A DNA stretch of 64,000 nt. Origin: a virus. The notes under the pieces were generated by a model. It saw only the letters and a list, made by a program, of their open reading frames with translations, ran no database searches and was not told the origin of the DNA. The stretch's first letter is position 1; every line of letters starts with the position of its first letter. Below, piece after piece: positions 7,558 to 16,932 of this stretch. Where the stretch lies: the IMG/VR virus record IMGVR_UViG_3300002143_000235, positions 186,001 to 250,000 of that record; one strand, 5' to 3'. The position numbers and the translations under genes are program-made.

Positions 7558-8589
7558 TTATATTTTAGTTCCACAGCTTGCACAGAAGTTGTCTGTTTTT
7601 TTTGCTTTCTTACCACATCCAGTGCAATGTCTTACCAAATCTTTGACTTCAATTGGTTTAGTCGACATCGGTAAAATCTTAAATTCAGATTTACTTTTCA
7701 TTAAAAATTCAAAATCAATCTGAACTTCAGTAAATTCAGTATCCGATTTTTCACCTTCTCCAACAATTCCTGTCTCAAATAATTTACATTCACTGTCTAT
7801 ACTTTTGAGAGATGTTTCATCACTTAAATTAGACATACTAAACATTGTAAGATCATCAGTAGTTACATCAGAGCTGTAGAAACAATTTACAGTTGATTGT
7901 CCAATAATATCATTTGCTGATTTGCTGCGTAGCACATCCCAAGTATTAGAATAGTCACCAGCAAATCTAAATCTCTGTTTAGGCGCTTCGTATTTTGGTT
8001 TGCTTTTCTTGTAGAATTCTACTTCGATAGAACCATTGTTCTTGATTGCTTCCATTACAATTTCACCTAAAGATTCATCAACTTCATAAGTAGTGAATAC
8101 AAATTTATTGTTGTTGTCAATGTAACGATCTAAATAAATACGTTGACCTGGATACAATACAAGATGGCTTTGAGAGATGTACTCACCATTGATTTTGAAT
8201 TTTGCACCGTATGTGTCAGTTGATGGATTAAAAAGTTCAATCTCAAATTCATCACCGTCATTCATATAAACAGTTGCATTTAAAATATTACAATCATTAT
8301 TAAATCCACCGCCACTATTGTAACGTTTTAATTTGTTCTTATTAACTGTAATATCAGCATAAGGGCGTTTAAATCTAAAATCGTAAGAAGATGTTGTACT
8401 AGTTGGTTGTTCAGGAACCGGAATAAAAATAGGTTGAATTACTGGAGCGTTGTAAGGTGGATAATCCCACCACTGATAATCACTAATCCATGGATTAGGT
8501 CTCCATGTCCAGTCTGTTTGCCAATACCCAGAAGTTGGATAATAGAAATTGTTGTAGCATGCCGCTACATAGTTTGTTTCGGCTTTCAT
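7558..8589 (-). CDS. hypothetical protein with C-terminal zinc ribbon, 343 aa
   Basis: The last 25 residues hold CTGCGKKAKKTDNFCASCG, a two-knuckle (CxxC...CxxC) zinc ribbon. The N-terminal 75 residues are rich in W, Y and P (low complexity, TDWTWRPNPWISDYQWWDYP), and the centre looks beta-rich (DGDEFEIELFNPSTDTYG; YPGQRIYLDRY). Placed between a terminator and the giant tail protein gene, with a late-type box (ATATATAC, 8685-8692) about 95 nt upstream. It may be a minor virion or assembly protein; no specific function can be assigned. Confidence 0.6.
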   Translation of the reverse strand: MKAETNYVAACYNNFYYPTSGYWQTDWTWRPNPWISDYQWWDYPPYNAPVIQPIFIPVPEQPTSTTSSYDFRFKRPYADITVNKNKLKRYNSGGGFNNDCNILNATVYMNDGDEFEIELFNPSTDTYGAKFKINGEYISQSHLVLYPGQRIYLDRYIDNNNKFVFTTYEVDESLGEIVMEAIKNNGSIEVEFYKKSKPKYEAPKQRFRFAGDYSNTWDVLRSKSANDIIGQSTVNCFYSSDVTTDDLTMFSMSNLSDETSLKSIDSECKLFETGIVGEGEKSDTEFTEVQIDFEFLMKSKSEFKILPMSTKPIEVKDLVRHCTGCGKKAKKTDNFCASCGTKI

Positions 8590-8684
8590 AATAATTTAAC
8601 ACTTTTGTTTTTAATTCTCGAATCATTCTCGGTCATTATAACCGATCTGTCGTCTTTCAACGCTGACCCAAAATAAGAATCATA

Positions 8685-8692
8685 GTATATAT
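8685..8692 (-). promoter_or_regulatory. possible late-type promoter box
   Basis: ATATATAC on the - strand in the 132-bp gap before the zinc-ribbon gene, one base off the ATATATAA motif seen at virion genes. The gap also holds a CGGT...ACCG inverted repeat at about 8630-8644. Weak call. Confidence 0.3.
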
Positions 8693-8721
8693 GTGAAATT
8701 AGTTTCTTTGTTTAAAAAATA

Positions 8722-11700
8722 TTAAAGTATTCCAAAAGTTCCTGATCTGAAGTGTCCATTGGTCCAGTGTCCAGCAGCAAAAGTTCCAGCTAAGAACACA
8801 CCATTCAACCAGATTCCTCCGTTCCAGTTACCATTAAATGTAGCTGCAAGTATTGGAGATCCTGATGGTGTATTTGTAGCAACATTTTCAACAACATACG
8901 ATGGCTCAATAAATAATGAAGTAATATCATCTAATACCATAGTAGTATTTGATGCAGATCCTGGTAGATAGTCTTTTGCGATGTATGCTGCTGTTGTTTC
9001 CATATCACATACATTTACAAATAATTCTTCAGCAAGTAAATTACCAGGAGCTGTAGGTGTTGCAATCATATAAAATTCATTAACATACAATGCTTGATTA
9101 TGCGCAATATTCGATTGATATTCAGCTAATCCTGTAAGCCCTAAAATAGAATCAAACTGTGTTGGATTAAGTGTTAGCTGTACTTGATTTGAAACTAATT
9201 GTGCAAGTGTAGCATTATATCCACCAAACCAAACCCCATTATTCCATGTTGCAGCATTAAAAATACCAGATACAAAACTTCCTGATGTAAATGTTCCAGA
9301 TGTAAATGTTCCAGAATAGAAAATAGAACTGTTGTGTGCATTATCACCTGTCATAAATTCACCGCCAATAAAACGACCCGTACGCCAGATAGCACGTGTT
9401 CTGTAACTTGGACCCTGTGTTGAACCAACACCAAAACGTGCTGGATTTCCAGGAGACAGTTCATCAAGAACACCATCTTTCCAAAGACCTGTTTCAAAAT
9501 CACCACCAGTGAATAACCCATCATCCCAAACGACATGTTTAATTATTCCACTATTAAATGTACCAATTTTCCAAGTACCATCAATAATAATACCATCGTT
9601 AAATGTTCCATCTATCCAAGTAATATAAGTAGCAATTCCACCATTCCAGGTACCATTTACCCAAGTACCATCATCCCATGTTGATAATAGGTGATTATTT
9701 TGATTATTGTACGTTATATAAATATTGTTGTCTTGAATACCATAAGCATTGTGTGTACCATTCATCCATGTACCGCTCATCCAGTGACCTTGAATCCAAA
9801 TACCGTCACACCATACGCCTTGTACCCAAGTACCTGTATACCATATTAAATCACCAGTTCCTGGTCCAAATTCTTGTGTACAACCCACAACAGCATTTTC
9901 AGTAATAACAGTATCAGCTAAAATCCACGCATATTGTCCTTGACCATTAATATTGTTAAGTATATTGAATTGTGTAAGACCATCAATAAAACGAATTGAA
10001 TAAATGTTATTTATACCTGGTTGAATTATTACAATTCCTTCTTCATTCTCGGCCATATCATATTTAGCATTGATAAGTTTGAATGGTTGTGTTGCATTAT
10101 CAACACCAAGTTTAGCGATACCTACAGGTCTAAGTGTTAAACGTGGATCTTTTTTACGTCTATATGTTTTCTGCTGAAATAATATTCCACCTTTTGGACT
10201 TGGAAGTGATACAAATGTGTCATCAATTAATCTCCAATAAGTATTTGGTTGTGGGTTTGGATATAGAATTAATGGATTTCCTGGTCCATCAAAAATATAA
10301 ACACCATTTTCATTATTTACTGTTTGATTATTTAAAATTATTACATCTCCAATATTAGGAGGAGTTCCATTAAGTGTTACTGGTGCACTTAAAATATTAA
10401 TATTAATTGACATAAAATATGATACATCAACAATTGGATCTTCATCAAAATTAAAATACCTGTCACGTTTAAAAAATTTTACACGCGGTTCACCAAATTC
10501 TTTAAACATTAAACCAGTAAATCTATTAAAAATACCATCTTTTTGATCTTCAGCGCGTGATAGCATATGTGCAAAATTAACTGTATCAATATTATATGGT
10601 GGATATGCTGTTGTTAATGGTGAATATGATTCATTTGGATATGCAATGTTTGCTTGTTCAATAATAGACGAAATATCAGATATAGATAAATCAAGTGTAA
10701 ATTTCATAAAAATTGTATTTGCAACTAATGGTACAAATGTCAATGTATAAACAGTTACTATCTCACCATCATCTTCAATCTTTTCAATAAATACATAAGC
10801 TGAAGATGGCGATAAAGGTGGTGAATGAAATGCAACATATGTGTCAGTTTTAAGTGAATCTAATACAGTTTCTCTGTGATTTTTACCAAATTTAATAATA
10901 CTACCAAATGTATTTAAACCAATTGTACCTTTAGGATTTGGTAAAATTACACACATATCATCATCTTCAACTGTATGTGATTGAAAAATCACACTACCTT
11001 CACGAGCATTGTAATCAGTAATATCAAGGTAATTAGTATGTTTACTAATATTGTATCCAGGTTCATATAAATTATATTGATTACCAGGAATATTTCTTTC
11101 ATGTAAAATATCAATAGTTCCAGAGCCGTAATTAATTGACGTAGTGTGATTTAAGTAAACATATTTTGACATACGTATACCATTAAGTTGCACTTCAGTT
11201 GTACCAGCATTTACATCAGATAAAAAATTAAAATTATACAATTTTCCAACCGGCGTTTGATTTAACATTTTTATGAATGATTTAATGGTTGGTCCAACAT
11301 TTAAACCATCAGTATTATCATAAAAATTAACAAGAGTCATAGTCATTTCCCAGACGTGATCTGATCCATAATCCATTGCAACCAACTCATTATACATATT
11401 TGTATCAAACATTGGAAAAACTGTAATATCTGCAACTATATTATTCATCACATAATCAGTAATGAGATGTAATTGATCGTACATATAAACAGCATCGCTA
11501 GTACCTTGTTGTTTGGTTATTTGAACACGTACAGCACTTCCTGTTGCGTTATATGAAACAGGAAATTTATATTGATTTGGTTCGTAAAGAAACTGTAGTT
11601 GTGTTGTATTATTAGGTTCATCTTGAGTCAGTAAAAACTGATTTATTTGATTTGAAAATACTGGACTAAGTGATTCATACAGATCCAAGTATACAGGTTG

Positions 11701-13038
11701 AAATGTTGCTACACCATCGGTAGATAATGGTGCACCAATAAATATTTCAAACAACATCTGTCCAAGTGCATTAATCGCACCATTCTGATCCATAGTAGCA
11801 AATTGAATTCCACCCACAATATCATTAAATAAAAATGTATTAGTCATATAATAACGACCTGGACCGTATGCTGATGTTGATATAAGACTTTTTGATTGTG
11901 TTGGATCCATAAACATTAATCTATATGGATCATCAAATTCATCAAAATTAAAACCTAGAGGATGTTCAATTGCAATATTTTGCGTTTGTTGACATCCACA
12001 ACACCCAGTTGGTATTACATCAGGATCAACTTTCCATGAAATATCATAATTGAACTCACATTTTACCAGATAAGCATCACCACGTGAATAAATAAGAGGT
12101 TCAATTCCATCATTTGTAGGAAATAATCCATACATTACAATATTAATATCACCAGTTGAACGTCTTAAATAGAAATCAACATTTTGATTTGTTTCACCTT
12201 GATAAACATATACAATTTGTTTGTCTGTTTTATATTTATCATTCATGAAATCACATAATACAAGAGTAATACCAGTGTATTTATACACACCGTGTTGTTC
12301 AAATTGTTTTACTTCTGTATAGGTACCACTATCACGATCAGCAACACTAATACATTGAAATGCATTTTCAACAATTAATTTGATGAATGTATTTACACCA
12401 TCATCTTCGTAAGATATTTCAAGTATTTTAGTTTCCGTTGTTTCATTAATTGAATCTAACATCACTAAAGTGTTGCCAATATTAAAATACTGTTCATCAC
12501 CAGATACGGCTTGAATAAATATAATATTGTTTGGAATATCACTAAGTAATAAATCAATATTATAAAAATTTAAAATATCTTGTTGTTGATTCTTGATTAA
12601 AATAAGTTCATCTGTATAAATTGGTACATTATCAATTATAAGATCTTCACCAACATTAAAATTTAATTTATAATCACGGCTACGACGTGTATATGTACCA
12701 AATACATTTTCATAAACAACAACATCTGAAGTAGCTGCTTTTACTTCTACTAGATTTGGAAACCAACCTTTTAAAGATGCACCACGTTTATTGTCAAAGT
12801 ATGCTTCAATACCATAACCTTTAGGATCAAGCGGTGCAGCACCACCAAGACCTAAATAAGCATCCTTATAAAGTCTGTACCATTCATAAATATCACGAAT
12901 ATTATGTACTGGTAAATAAACATATGAACGAAGATCTTTAACAACTGGTGTATTATCATTATTTTCTTCAAATATTGATTGTGATATAGTATTTGATGGT
13001 GTTATCCATTTACCGTTCTGCTTGACTAACTGTGTCAT
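8722..13038 (-). CDS. giant tail/virion protein with pentad G-x-[WF]-x-x repeats, 1438 aa
   Basis: The largest gene in the window. The first ~1050 residues are beta-rich, with frequent DxxT/NG turns typical of baseplate or fibre proteins and a Cys pair (TGCCGCQQT). From about residue 1075 to 1260, and again in the last ~35 residues, the chain follows a 5-residue rhythm with Gly followed two positions later by Trp or Phe (for example GTWVQGVWCDGIWIQGHW, GTFTSGTFTSGSFVSG). A pentad period suggests a right-handed beta-helix like pentapeptide-repeat proteins, with aromatic instead of Leu/Phe core. A late-type box lies 19 nt upstream. Function in adsorption or the baseplate is inferred from size, composition and promoter. 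Confidence 0.7.
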   Translation of the reverse strand: MTQLVKQNGKWITPSNTISQSIFEENNDNTPVVKDLRSYVYLPVHNIRDIYEWYRLYKDAYLGLGGAAPLDPKGYGIEAYFDNKRGASLKGWFPNLVEVKAATSDVVVYENVFGTYTRRSRDYKLNFNVGEDLIIDNVPIYTDELILIKNQQQDILNFYNIDLLLSDIPNNIIFIQAVSGDEQYFNIGNTLVMLDSINETTETKILEISYEDDGVNTFIKLIVENAFQCISVADRDSGTYTEVKQFEQHGVYKYTGITLVLCDFMNDKYKTDKQIVYVYQGETNQNVDFYLRRSTGDINIVMYGLFPTNDGIEPLIYSRGDAYLVKCEFNYDISWKVDPDVIPTGCCGCQQTQNIAIEHPLGFNFDEFDDPYRLMFMDPTQSKSLISTSAYGPGRYYMTNTFLFNDIVGGIQFATMDQNGAINALGQMLFEIFIGAPLSTDGVATFQPVYLDLYESLSPVFSNQINQFLLTQDEPNNTTQLQFLYEPNQYKFPVSYNATGSAVRVQITKQQGTSDAVYMYDQLHLITDYVMNNIVADITVFPMFDTNMYNELVAMDYGSDHVWEMTMTLVNFYDNTDGLNVGPTIKSFIKMLNQTPVGKLYNFNFLSDVNAGTTEVQLNGIRMSKYVYLNHTTSINYGSGTIDILHERNIPGNQYNLYEPGYNISKHTNYLDITDYNAREGSVIFQSHTVEDDDMCVILPNPKGTIGLNTFGSIIKFGKNHRETVLDSLKTDTYVAFHSPPLSPSSAYVFIEKIEDDGEIVTVYTLTFVPLVANTIFMKFTLDLSISDISSIIEQANIAYPNESYSPLTTAYPPYNIDTVNFAHMLSRAEDQKDGIFNRFTGLMFKEFGEPRVKFFKRDRYFNFDEDPIVDVSYFMSININILSAPVTLNGTPPNIGDVIILNNQTVNNENGVYIFDGPGNPLILYPNPQPNTYWRLIDDTFVSLPSPKGGILFQQKTYRRKKDPRLTLRPVGIAKLGVDNATQPFKLINAKYDMAENEEGIVIIQPGINNIYSIRFIDGLTQFNILNNINGQGQYAWILADTVITENAVVGCTQEFGPGTGDLIWYTGTWVQGVWCDGIWIQGHWMSGTWMNGTHNAYGIQDNNIYITYNNQNNHLLSTWDDGTWVNGTWNGGIATYITWIDGTFNDGIIIDGTWKIGTFNSGIIKHVVWDDGLFTGGDFETGLWKDGVLDELSPGNPARFGVGSTQGPSYRTRAIWRTGRFIGGEFMTGDNAHNSSIFYSGTFTSGTFTSGSFVSGIFNAATWNNGVWFGGYNATLAQLVSNQVQLTLNPTQFDSILGLTGLAEYQSNIAHNQALYVNEFYMIATPTAPGNLLAEELFVNVCDMETTAAYIAKDYLPGSASNTTMVLDDITSLFIEPSYVVENVATNTPSGSPILAATFNGNWNGGIWLNGVFLAGTFAAGHWTNGHFRSGTFGIL

Positions 13039-13041
13039 GTA

Positions 13042-13076
13042 GTAACCTTTATTTGTATTATATATGGTAAGGTTAC
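13042..13076 (-). promoter_or_regulatory. late-type promoter inside an inverted repeat
   Basis: ATATATAA (13058-13065, - strand) lies 19 nt before the ATG of the giant tail gene and is bracketed by GTAACCTT (13042-13049) and AAGGTTAC (13069-13076). The box matches those at other virion genes; the flanking 8-bp repeat could be an operator or the end of the upstream transcript. Confidence 0.5.
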
Positions 13077-13085
13077 AAGTCTACG

Positions 13086-13343
13086 TTACTTTTTAAGTTC
13101 TAATTTCCAAATAACTGCTTCAGTAAAATGAATGATACGATCATCAAGAATTTTGAATCCACCACGTTTTATTATATCTCGTACATCCTCTCTAAATACT
13201 TGTCTTCTTTCAAATGTACAATAGTGTTGAAAATCAATATTAAATATACATTTATTAGAAAATAGGAGATCGTATGCCAATTGTTCCATACTATCAAATC
13301 CCTGATCTTCTTTCACGGTCCAGACCATTGTTTCCATCACCAC
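13086..13343 (-). CDS. hypothetical protein, 85 aa
   Basis: Not recognised. Small mixed alpha/beta protein starting MVMETMVWTVKEDQGF. It is divergent from the PhoH gene, from which it is separated by about 95 bp. Start could also be the internal ATG of METMVW. Confidence 0.5.
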   Translation of the reverse strand: MVMETMVWTVKEDQGFDSMEQLAYDLLFSNKCIFNIDFQHYCTFERRQVFREDVRDIIKRGGFKILDDRIIHFTEAVIWKLELKK

Positions 13344-13408
13344 TTATATTTGCTTTACATGTTATATATTGTAAAGCTTGTATAATAAGAGATGTAGAAT
13401 AGAAGAAG

Positions 13409-13416
13409 ATATATAA
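13409..13416 (+). promoter_or_regulatory. late-type promoter box for phoH
   Basis: ATATATAA on the + strand, 23 nt before the PhoH start codon, in the divergent intergenic region. Same motif and spacing class as at the tail genes. Confidence 0.5.
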
Positions 13417-13439
13417 GATGTAAATCATACTGCAATTTT

Positions 13440-14228
13440 ATGACAGCCAAAAAGCGAGAAACTAAACGTATTCCAAAATATGAACAGGAAGAATTAGATG
13501 CTTATCACCAACGTGCAATGTCTATGCGCAGAGGTCCAAATGATTTTGTTAAGATTAAAGAGTTGGATTTCAAATTAACAACAAAACAAAAGGAGTTAAT
13601 TGAAATAATCAAACAGAACAAAATTGTCACTGTAACAGGACCTCCAGGAACAGCAAAAACAATGACAGCGTGTTATGCCGCAGTACAATTATTTCTTTCT
13701 GGTAGTGTATCCAAAATTATTATTTCTAAACCTACTGAAGTTTTATCTGGAACAAAAGATTTAGGCGCTTTACCTGGAACTTTAGAAGACAAGATTCAAG
13801 TCTATGCTGAATCATTTTTTGATGCATTTGAAGATATTCTTGAACCACAAGACTTCAAAGCATTATGGGATAGTGGTGCAATTGAATTTAAACCGGCACA
13901 ATTTTTAAGGGGACGTACATTAAAAAACTCGGTAATCATCATTGATGAGTATCAAAACTTTGACATCAAAGCACTCAAATCTATCGTGACGCGTCTTGGA
14001 CGAGGATCGACGATGGTATTCATGGGTGACACGAAACAGAATGACATCAACAAGAAATACGTCGCTATTGAGACATTTAACTCAATCTTAGAAGGTTTAA
14101 AGCACTGTGCTACGTTTGCCTTCACCCGAGAGGATATCGTGCGCGAGAAGCTGCTTATCGACATTATTGATCGATTCGAGTTATTTGAAGATAACAAACT
14201 TTTACCTGAAACACACAAGAATACATAA
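13440..14228 (+). CDS. phoH: PhoH-like ATPase, 262 aa
   Basis: P-loop ATPase related to the helicase core of superfamily 1. Seen: Walker A GPPGTAKT (about 67-74), ISKPTEVLSGTKDLGALPG and LEDKIQVYAESFFDAFEDIL, which are typical PhoH stretches, Walker B VIIIDEYQN (about 165-173) and FMGDTKQND after it. Length is normal for phage PhoH. The role in phages is unsettled (RNA metabolism, stress). It is an isolated + strand gene among - strand genes, ended by a perfect palindromic terminator facing the convergent neighbour. Confidence 0.88.
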   Translation: MTAKKRETKRIPKYEQEELDAYHQRAMSMRRGPNDFVKIKELDFKLTTKQKELIEIIKQNKIVTVTGPPGTAKTMTACYAAVQLFLSGSVSKIIISKPTEVLSGTKDLGALPGTLEDKIQVYAESFFDAFEDILEPQDFKALWDSGAIEFKPAQFLRGRTLKNSVIIIDEYQNFDIKALKSIVTRLGRGSTMVFMGDTKQNDINKKYVAIETFNSILEGLKHCATFAFTREDIVREKLLIDIIDRFELFEDNKLLPETHKNT

Positions 14229-14234
14229 ATAGGA

Positions 14235-14258
14235 AAGGACTCAATTGAGTCCTTTTTT
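14235..14258 (+). terminator. terminator between convergent genes
   Basis: AAGGACTCAATTGAGTCCTT is a perfect 20-nt palindrome (14235-14254) followed by a T-run on the + strand, just after the PhoH stop and at the end of the convergent gene. It probably serves the + strand transcript, possibly both. Confidence 0.8.
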
Positions 14259-15117
14259 ATATACCTTTGAATAACAACAGTGCATTTTCATACTCAAATG
14301 TCGATTGTAATTTATAATATGACTTAAAAGCAAAATAATACTCTGCTAAAATAGATGTTAAGTACAATAATGTTGTTTCAATATTTTTGTGATTATACTG
14401 GCGATAGTTTAAATATGACGGATGTACTTTATATGACAAATAAGCATATAAATTGTTTGTATGTAAATGTTTATTTAATAAGGTTTGCCAGTTAGTTGAA
14501 AAAATACAAACATCGTTTTCAATTGTGGGTTTAAAGTCCGTTTTTTTGATTTTACAATCAATTATTGTATGTTTATTTGTAATTTTTAAAAATGTTTGTG
14601 TCTTAAGTAAATCACTATAACACTTATCTAACTCTTTTTTTTGCTTTTGCTTTTCTAACAAAATTTCGTCTGAATCAGATTGTTTTATAGTTTCTTCTCG
14701 ATTTTTTAATCCTGCAATTTTATAAATTAAAAATTTGAATAAATTTTCATCAAAATTTACAGAAGAAAGATTTTTAAAAATCAAAAATCTTTCCAACAAT
14801 AAGCGTGTATTCGATTCTAAAATAATATTCGAAGGATTATGGAGAATTTGAATAGTATCTTCAATAATATCATGAATTTCATTAAACTGCCTGATTAAAA
14901 TCACATCCAATTCATTAGTAGCATTATCATCAAATTTTTTTTGAGATATAAATGCTGTTAAAATATTCTTAATATTTATTTTATCTTTAAATGGTCCATT
15001 ATATAAAAAATCTGTCAATGTGTTAACCGATTTTTGTTGTAGTAAAACATTTTTGTCAATTATTAATTTAGAATGACATATAAATGTTTTAAATTCTTCT
15101 AGTTCATTTTTTAACAT
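14257..15117 (-). CDS. hypothetical helical protein, 286 aa, cargo-like
   Basis: Not recognised. Lysine-, asparagine- and isoleucine-rich, with a strongly helical, coiled-coil-like middle (LLEKQKQKKELDKCYSDLLK). Toward the C-terminus there is LSYKVHPSYLNYRQYNHKNI followed by a long hydrophobic helix containing LAEYYFAFKSYY. Base composition is more AT-rich than the genes around it. It is flanked by a terminator and by two competing hairpins that end exactly at its start codon, so it looks like an independently controlled cargo (moron-type) gene. No toxin or defence motif could be confirmed. Confidence 0.6.
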   Translation of the reverse strand: MLKNELEEFKTFICHSKLIIDKNVLLQQKSVNTLTDFLYNGPFKDKINIKNILTAFISQKKFDDNATNELDVILIRQFNEIHDIIEDTIQILHNPSNIILESNTRLLLERFLIFKNLSSVNFDENLFKFLIYKIAGLKNREETIKQSDSDEILLEKQKQKKELDKCYSDLLKTQTFLKITNKHTIIDCKIKKTDFKPTIENDVCIFSTNWQTLLNKHLHTNNLYAYLSYKVHPSYLNYRQYNHKNIETTLLYLTSILAEYYFAFKSYYKLQSTFEYENALLLFKGI

Positions 15118-15170
15118 TTTGGTTTATAATTTTTATTATTATAAACCAAACTATTGGAAATGTTTGGTTT
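15118..15170 (-). promoter_or_regulatory. pair of mutually exclusive hairpins before the 286-aa gene
   Basis: Reading the - strand after the stop of the gene at 15169, AAACCAAAC (15162-15170) can pair with GTTTGGTTT (15143-15151). The second segment is also part of a 13-bp perfect stem formed by 15138-15150 and 15118-15130 with a 7-nt loop, which ends one base before the ATG at 15117. Only one of the two can form at a time. Confidence 0.6.
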
Positions 15171-15822
15171 ATGCTTTAGCAAACCACTTCAATCGCATAA
15201 ATTCATCAGCAACTTGTTGAGCAGTATTTTCATTTACAAATTGCATGAATTCCAATTCATCTTTGAAATTGTTCTTCAGTCTTGCAAGATCTTCTTTGAA
15301 TGTTCCCTTTGTAAGATCGTATGGAACAAGTGATGCAATTGTCACGCCAGTAAATTTGGATGTATTCTTTAAAAACTCCTGCATGATCGCTGTAGCTTCA
15401 TCACGAAGTGTTCTTGGATTCACACCAAGCTCTTCAGCAACTGTATCATAATTGAAACCGATCTGGTTCTTAGATACTTTATCAGTATGCTGAGTAACGT
15501 ATTCTACAAATGCCGCAAACTGATGTACCTTTTCAAGTGGCTTCGCTTGCTTATCTGAAGTCAAACGTTCAACAATCTTATTGGTAAGGAAACGATCCGA
15601 TTGAATAAGTATTTCAAAGATTTTATCTTCTTCAGTTTCAGAATCTAAATCTTCAACACCTTCAATCTTTAACAATTTTACGATATCTAGATGATTTGGT
15701 GTAACCAATACATCATGAATTTTATTTTTATGTCTTGCTTCAACATACAAACCATCACTCTTCATTTTTAATCTGAGCATGCTCAAGTTGAATCCTATAA
15801 TTGGGCTTGAAAAAATATGCAT
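15169..15822 (-). CDS. hypothetical protein with possible helix-turn-helix, 217 aa
   Basis: Not recognised as a whole. The segment NYDTVAEELGVNPRTLRDEA (about 127-146) has the spacing of a helix-turn-helix (A-E-x-L-G-V-x-P-R-T-L), as in winged-helix or sigma region 4 proteins. The C-terminal part is helical and charged. It has its own promoter with the conserved leader. A phage transcription factor is a reasonable guess; no sigma factor regions 2 or 3 were seen. Confidence 0.55.
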   Translation of the reverse strand: MHIFSSPIIGFNLSMLRLKMKSDGLYVEARHKNKIHDVLVTPNHLDIVKLLKIEGVEDLDSETEEDKIFEILIQSDRFLTNKIVERLTSDKQAKPLEKVHQFAAFVEYVTQHTDKVSKNQIGFNYDTVAEELGVNPRTLRDEATAIMQEFLKNTSKFTGVTIASLVPYDLTKGTFKEDLARLKNNFKDELEFMQFVNENTAQQVADEFMRLKWFAKA

Positions 15823-15828
15823 TTTTTA

Positions 15829-15855
15829 TTATTTTAATTGAACACAACAAATATA
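15829..15855 (-). promoter_or_regulatory. promoter with variant of the conserved leader
   Basis: On the - strand a TATATTTG box (15848-15855) is followed by a diverged version of the TATTGTTCAATTAATAA leader and then the ATG at 15822. Confidence 0.55.
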
Positions 15856-15865
15856 GTAAAAAATA

Positions 15866-16420
15866 TTAAACTTTAATAATATCAAATTTAGATACAAAAT
15901 CTGACAGGTATGCTGAATGATTAAGTTTATCATGTTCTTCACCGTATGTGAAGCGAATGCTCACATCACCATTCTCGCAAGTCATAAAATATGCAATAGT
16001 AGCTTCAAAAATAATTTTTTTAGACATAACATTTAATGGTAAAAGTGCATTTCCATATTTTTCAATAAGAACAACATCACCTTCTTTGTATGTAATACAT
16101 TTGATTTCAACTTCTTTAAGAAAACGCGCTTTAAATGGTTTTTCTTGTGGTACAGCTTTACCACCAATACATGTTTCGTAACTAAATGAAACAAATGTAC
16201 GAAAACCATGTTTAGGTAGCACACCTTTTACTGTACGGAATCGAGCACCACATTTGTCACATTTAATAGCAATACGATTTTTTGTTTTAACATCACGAAC
16301 CTCATCAGGAAGTGTTTGACCAAGACGTTTAATATTCTTGTGTTGACGATCATTAAGAGTCCAACCAGTAATGTTGAGATCAGAATTACGAATCGTATCT
16401 TTATCAGGAATTTGTGTCAT
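15866..16420 (-). CDS. hypothetical protein with CxxC motif, 184 aa
   Basis: Not recognised. Residues about 53-60 hold KCDKCGARFRT, a zinc-ribbon-like half site; a second cysteine (YETCIGGK) about 30 residues on may complete it. The centre contains a YKEGDVVLIEKYGNALLPL strand pair reminiscent of an SH3-like barrel. Two bases separate it from the next upstream gene. Confidence 0.55.
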   Translation of the reverse strand: MTQIPDKDTIRNSDLNITGWTLNDRQHKNIKRLGQTLPDEVRDVKTKNRIAIKCDKCGARFRTVKGVLPKHGFRTFVSFSYETCIGGKAVPQEKPFKARFLKEVEIKCITYKEGDVVLIEKYGNALLPLNVMSKKIIFEATIAYFMTCENGDVSIRFTYGEEHDKLNHSAYLSDFVSKFDIIKV

Positions 16421-16422
16421 TA

Positions 16423-16815
16423 TTAGAGTTTTTCAATTTCTTCTTTTACTTGTTTCCAAAAATCTATTTCATGATGTTGAAACAACATGTTTATAATCAG
16501 ATTACATGAAATCAAAGCATGTTGCTTGATTTGAGCTTCAAATAAATGACACATATCATCAGAGAATAAATCACAATGTAAATTGTAGATTTCAACAGCT
16601 TTTAATTTTGTATCAGATATTAATAGAGCTTTAATATCTTGTTCCGTTTCAATTAGTTTTCCGGATTTATCTTCAATCCAATACTCACCATCTTTGCACA
16701 TACCATTAATAATAAGAATATTATCTTTAGTATAATGACTTTCCTCGTCAATTCCAACATTGTCTTGAACTTCAAAACCAAGATCAATAAGTATTTGATG
16801 TAAATCGATTTCCAT
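16423..16815 (-). CDS. hypothetical protein, 130 aa
   Basis: Not recognised. Acidic protein starting MEIDLHQILIDLGFEVQDN; probably mostly helical at the C-terminus. Followed within 2 nt by the CxxC protein gene, so the two are co-transcribed. The region upstream (16816-16943) is a divergent promoter region with a degraded leader motif (ATTAATTAAACAATAC). Confidence 0.55.
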   Translation of the reverse strand: MEIDLHQILIDLGFEVQDNVGIDEESHYTKDNILIINGMCKDGEYWIEDKSGKLIETEQDIKALLISDTKLKAVEIYNLHCDLFSDDMCHLFEAQIKQHALISCNLIINMLFQHHEIDFWKQVKEEIEKL

Positions 16816-16932
16816 ATTTTATTAATTAAACAATACCAAGTAAGTGGTAAACGTTAGTGATACAAATATAGGTAAAATAATGATACAAAAAACATTTTGA
16901 TTATAAAAATGATTACAAAAATGTTTCTAAGC

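Noticed and set aside
8971-10358. Several + strand ORFs of 60-89 codons opposite the tail gene
   Set aside because: They are shadows of the repetitive antisense coding region, without promoters or plausible composition.
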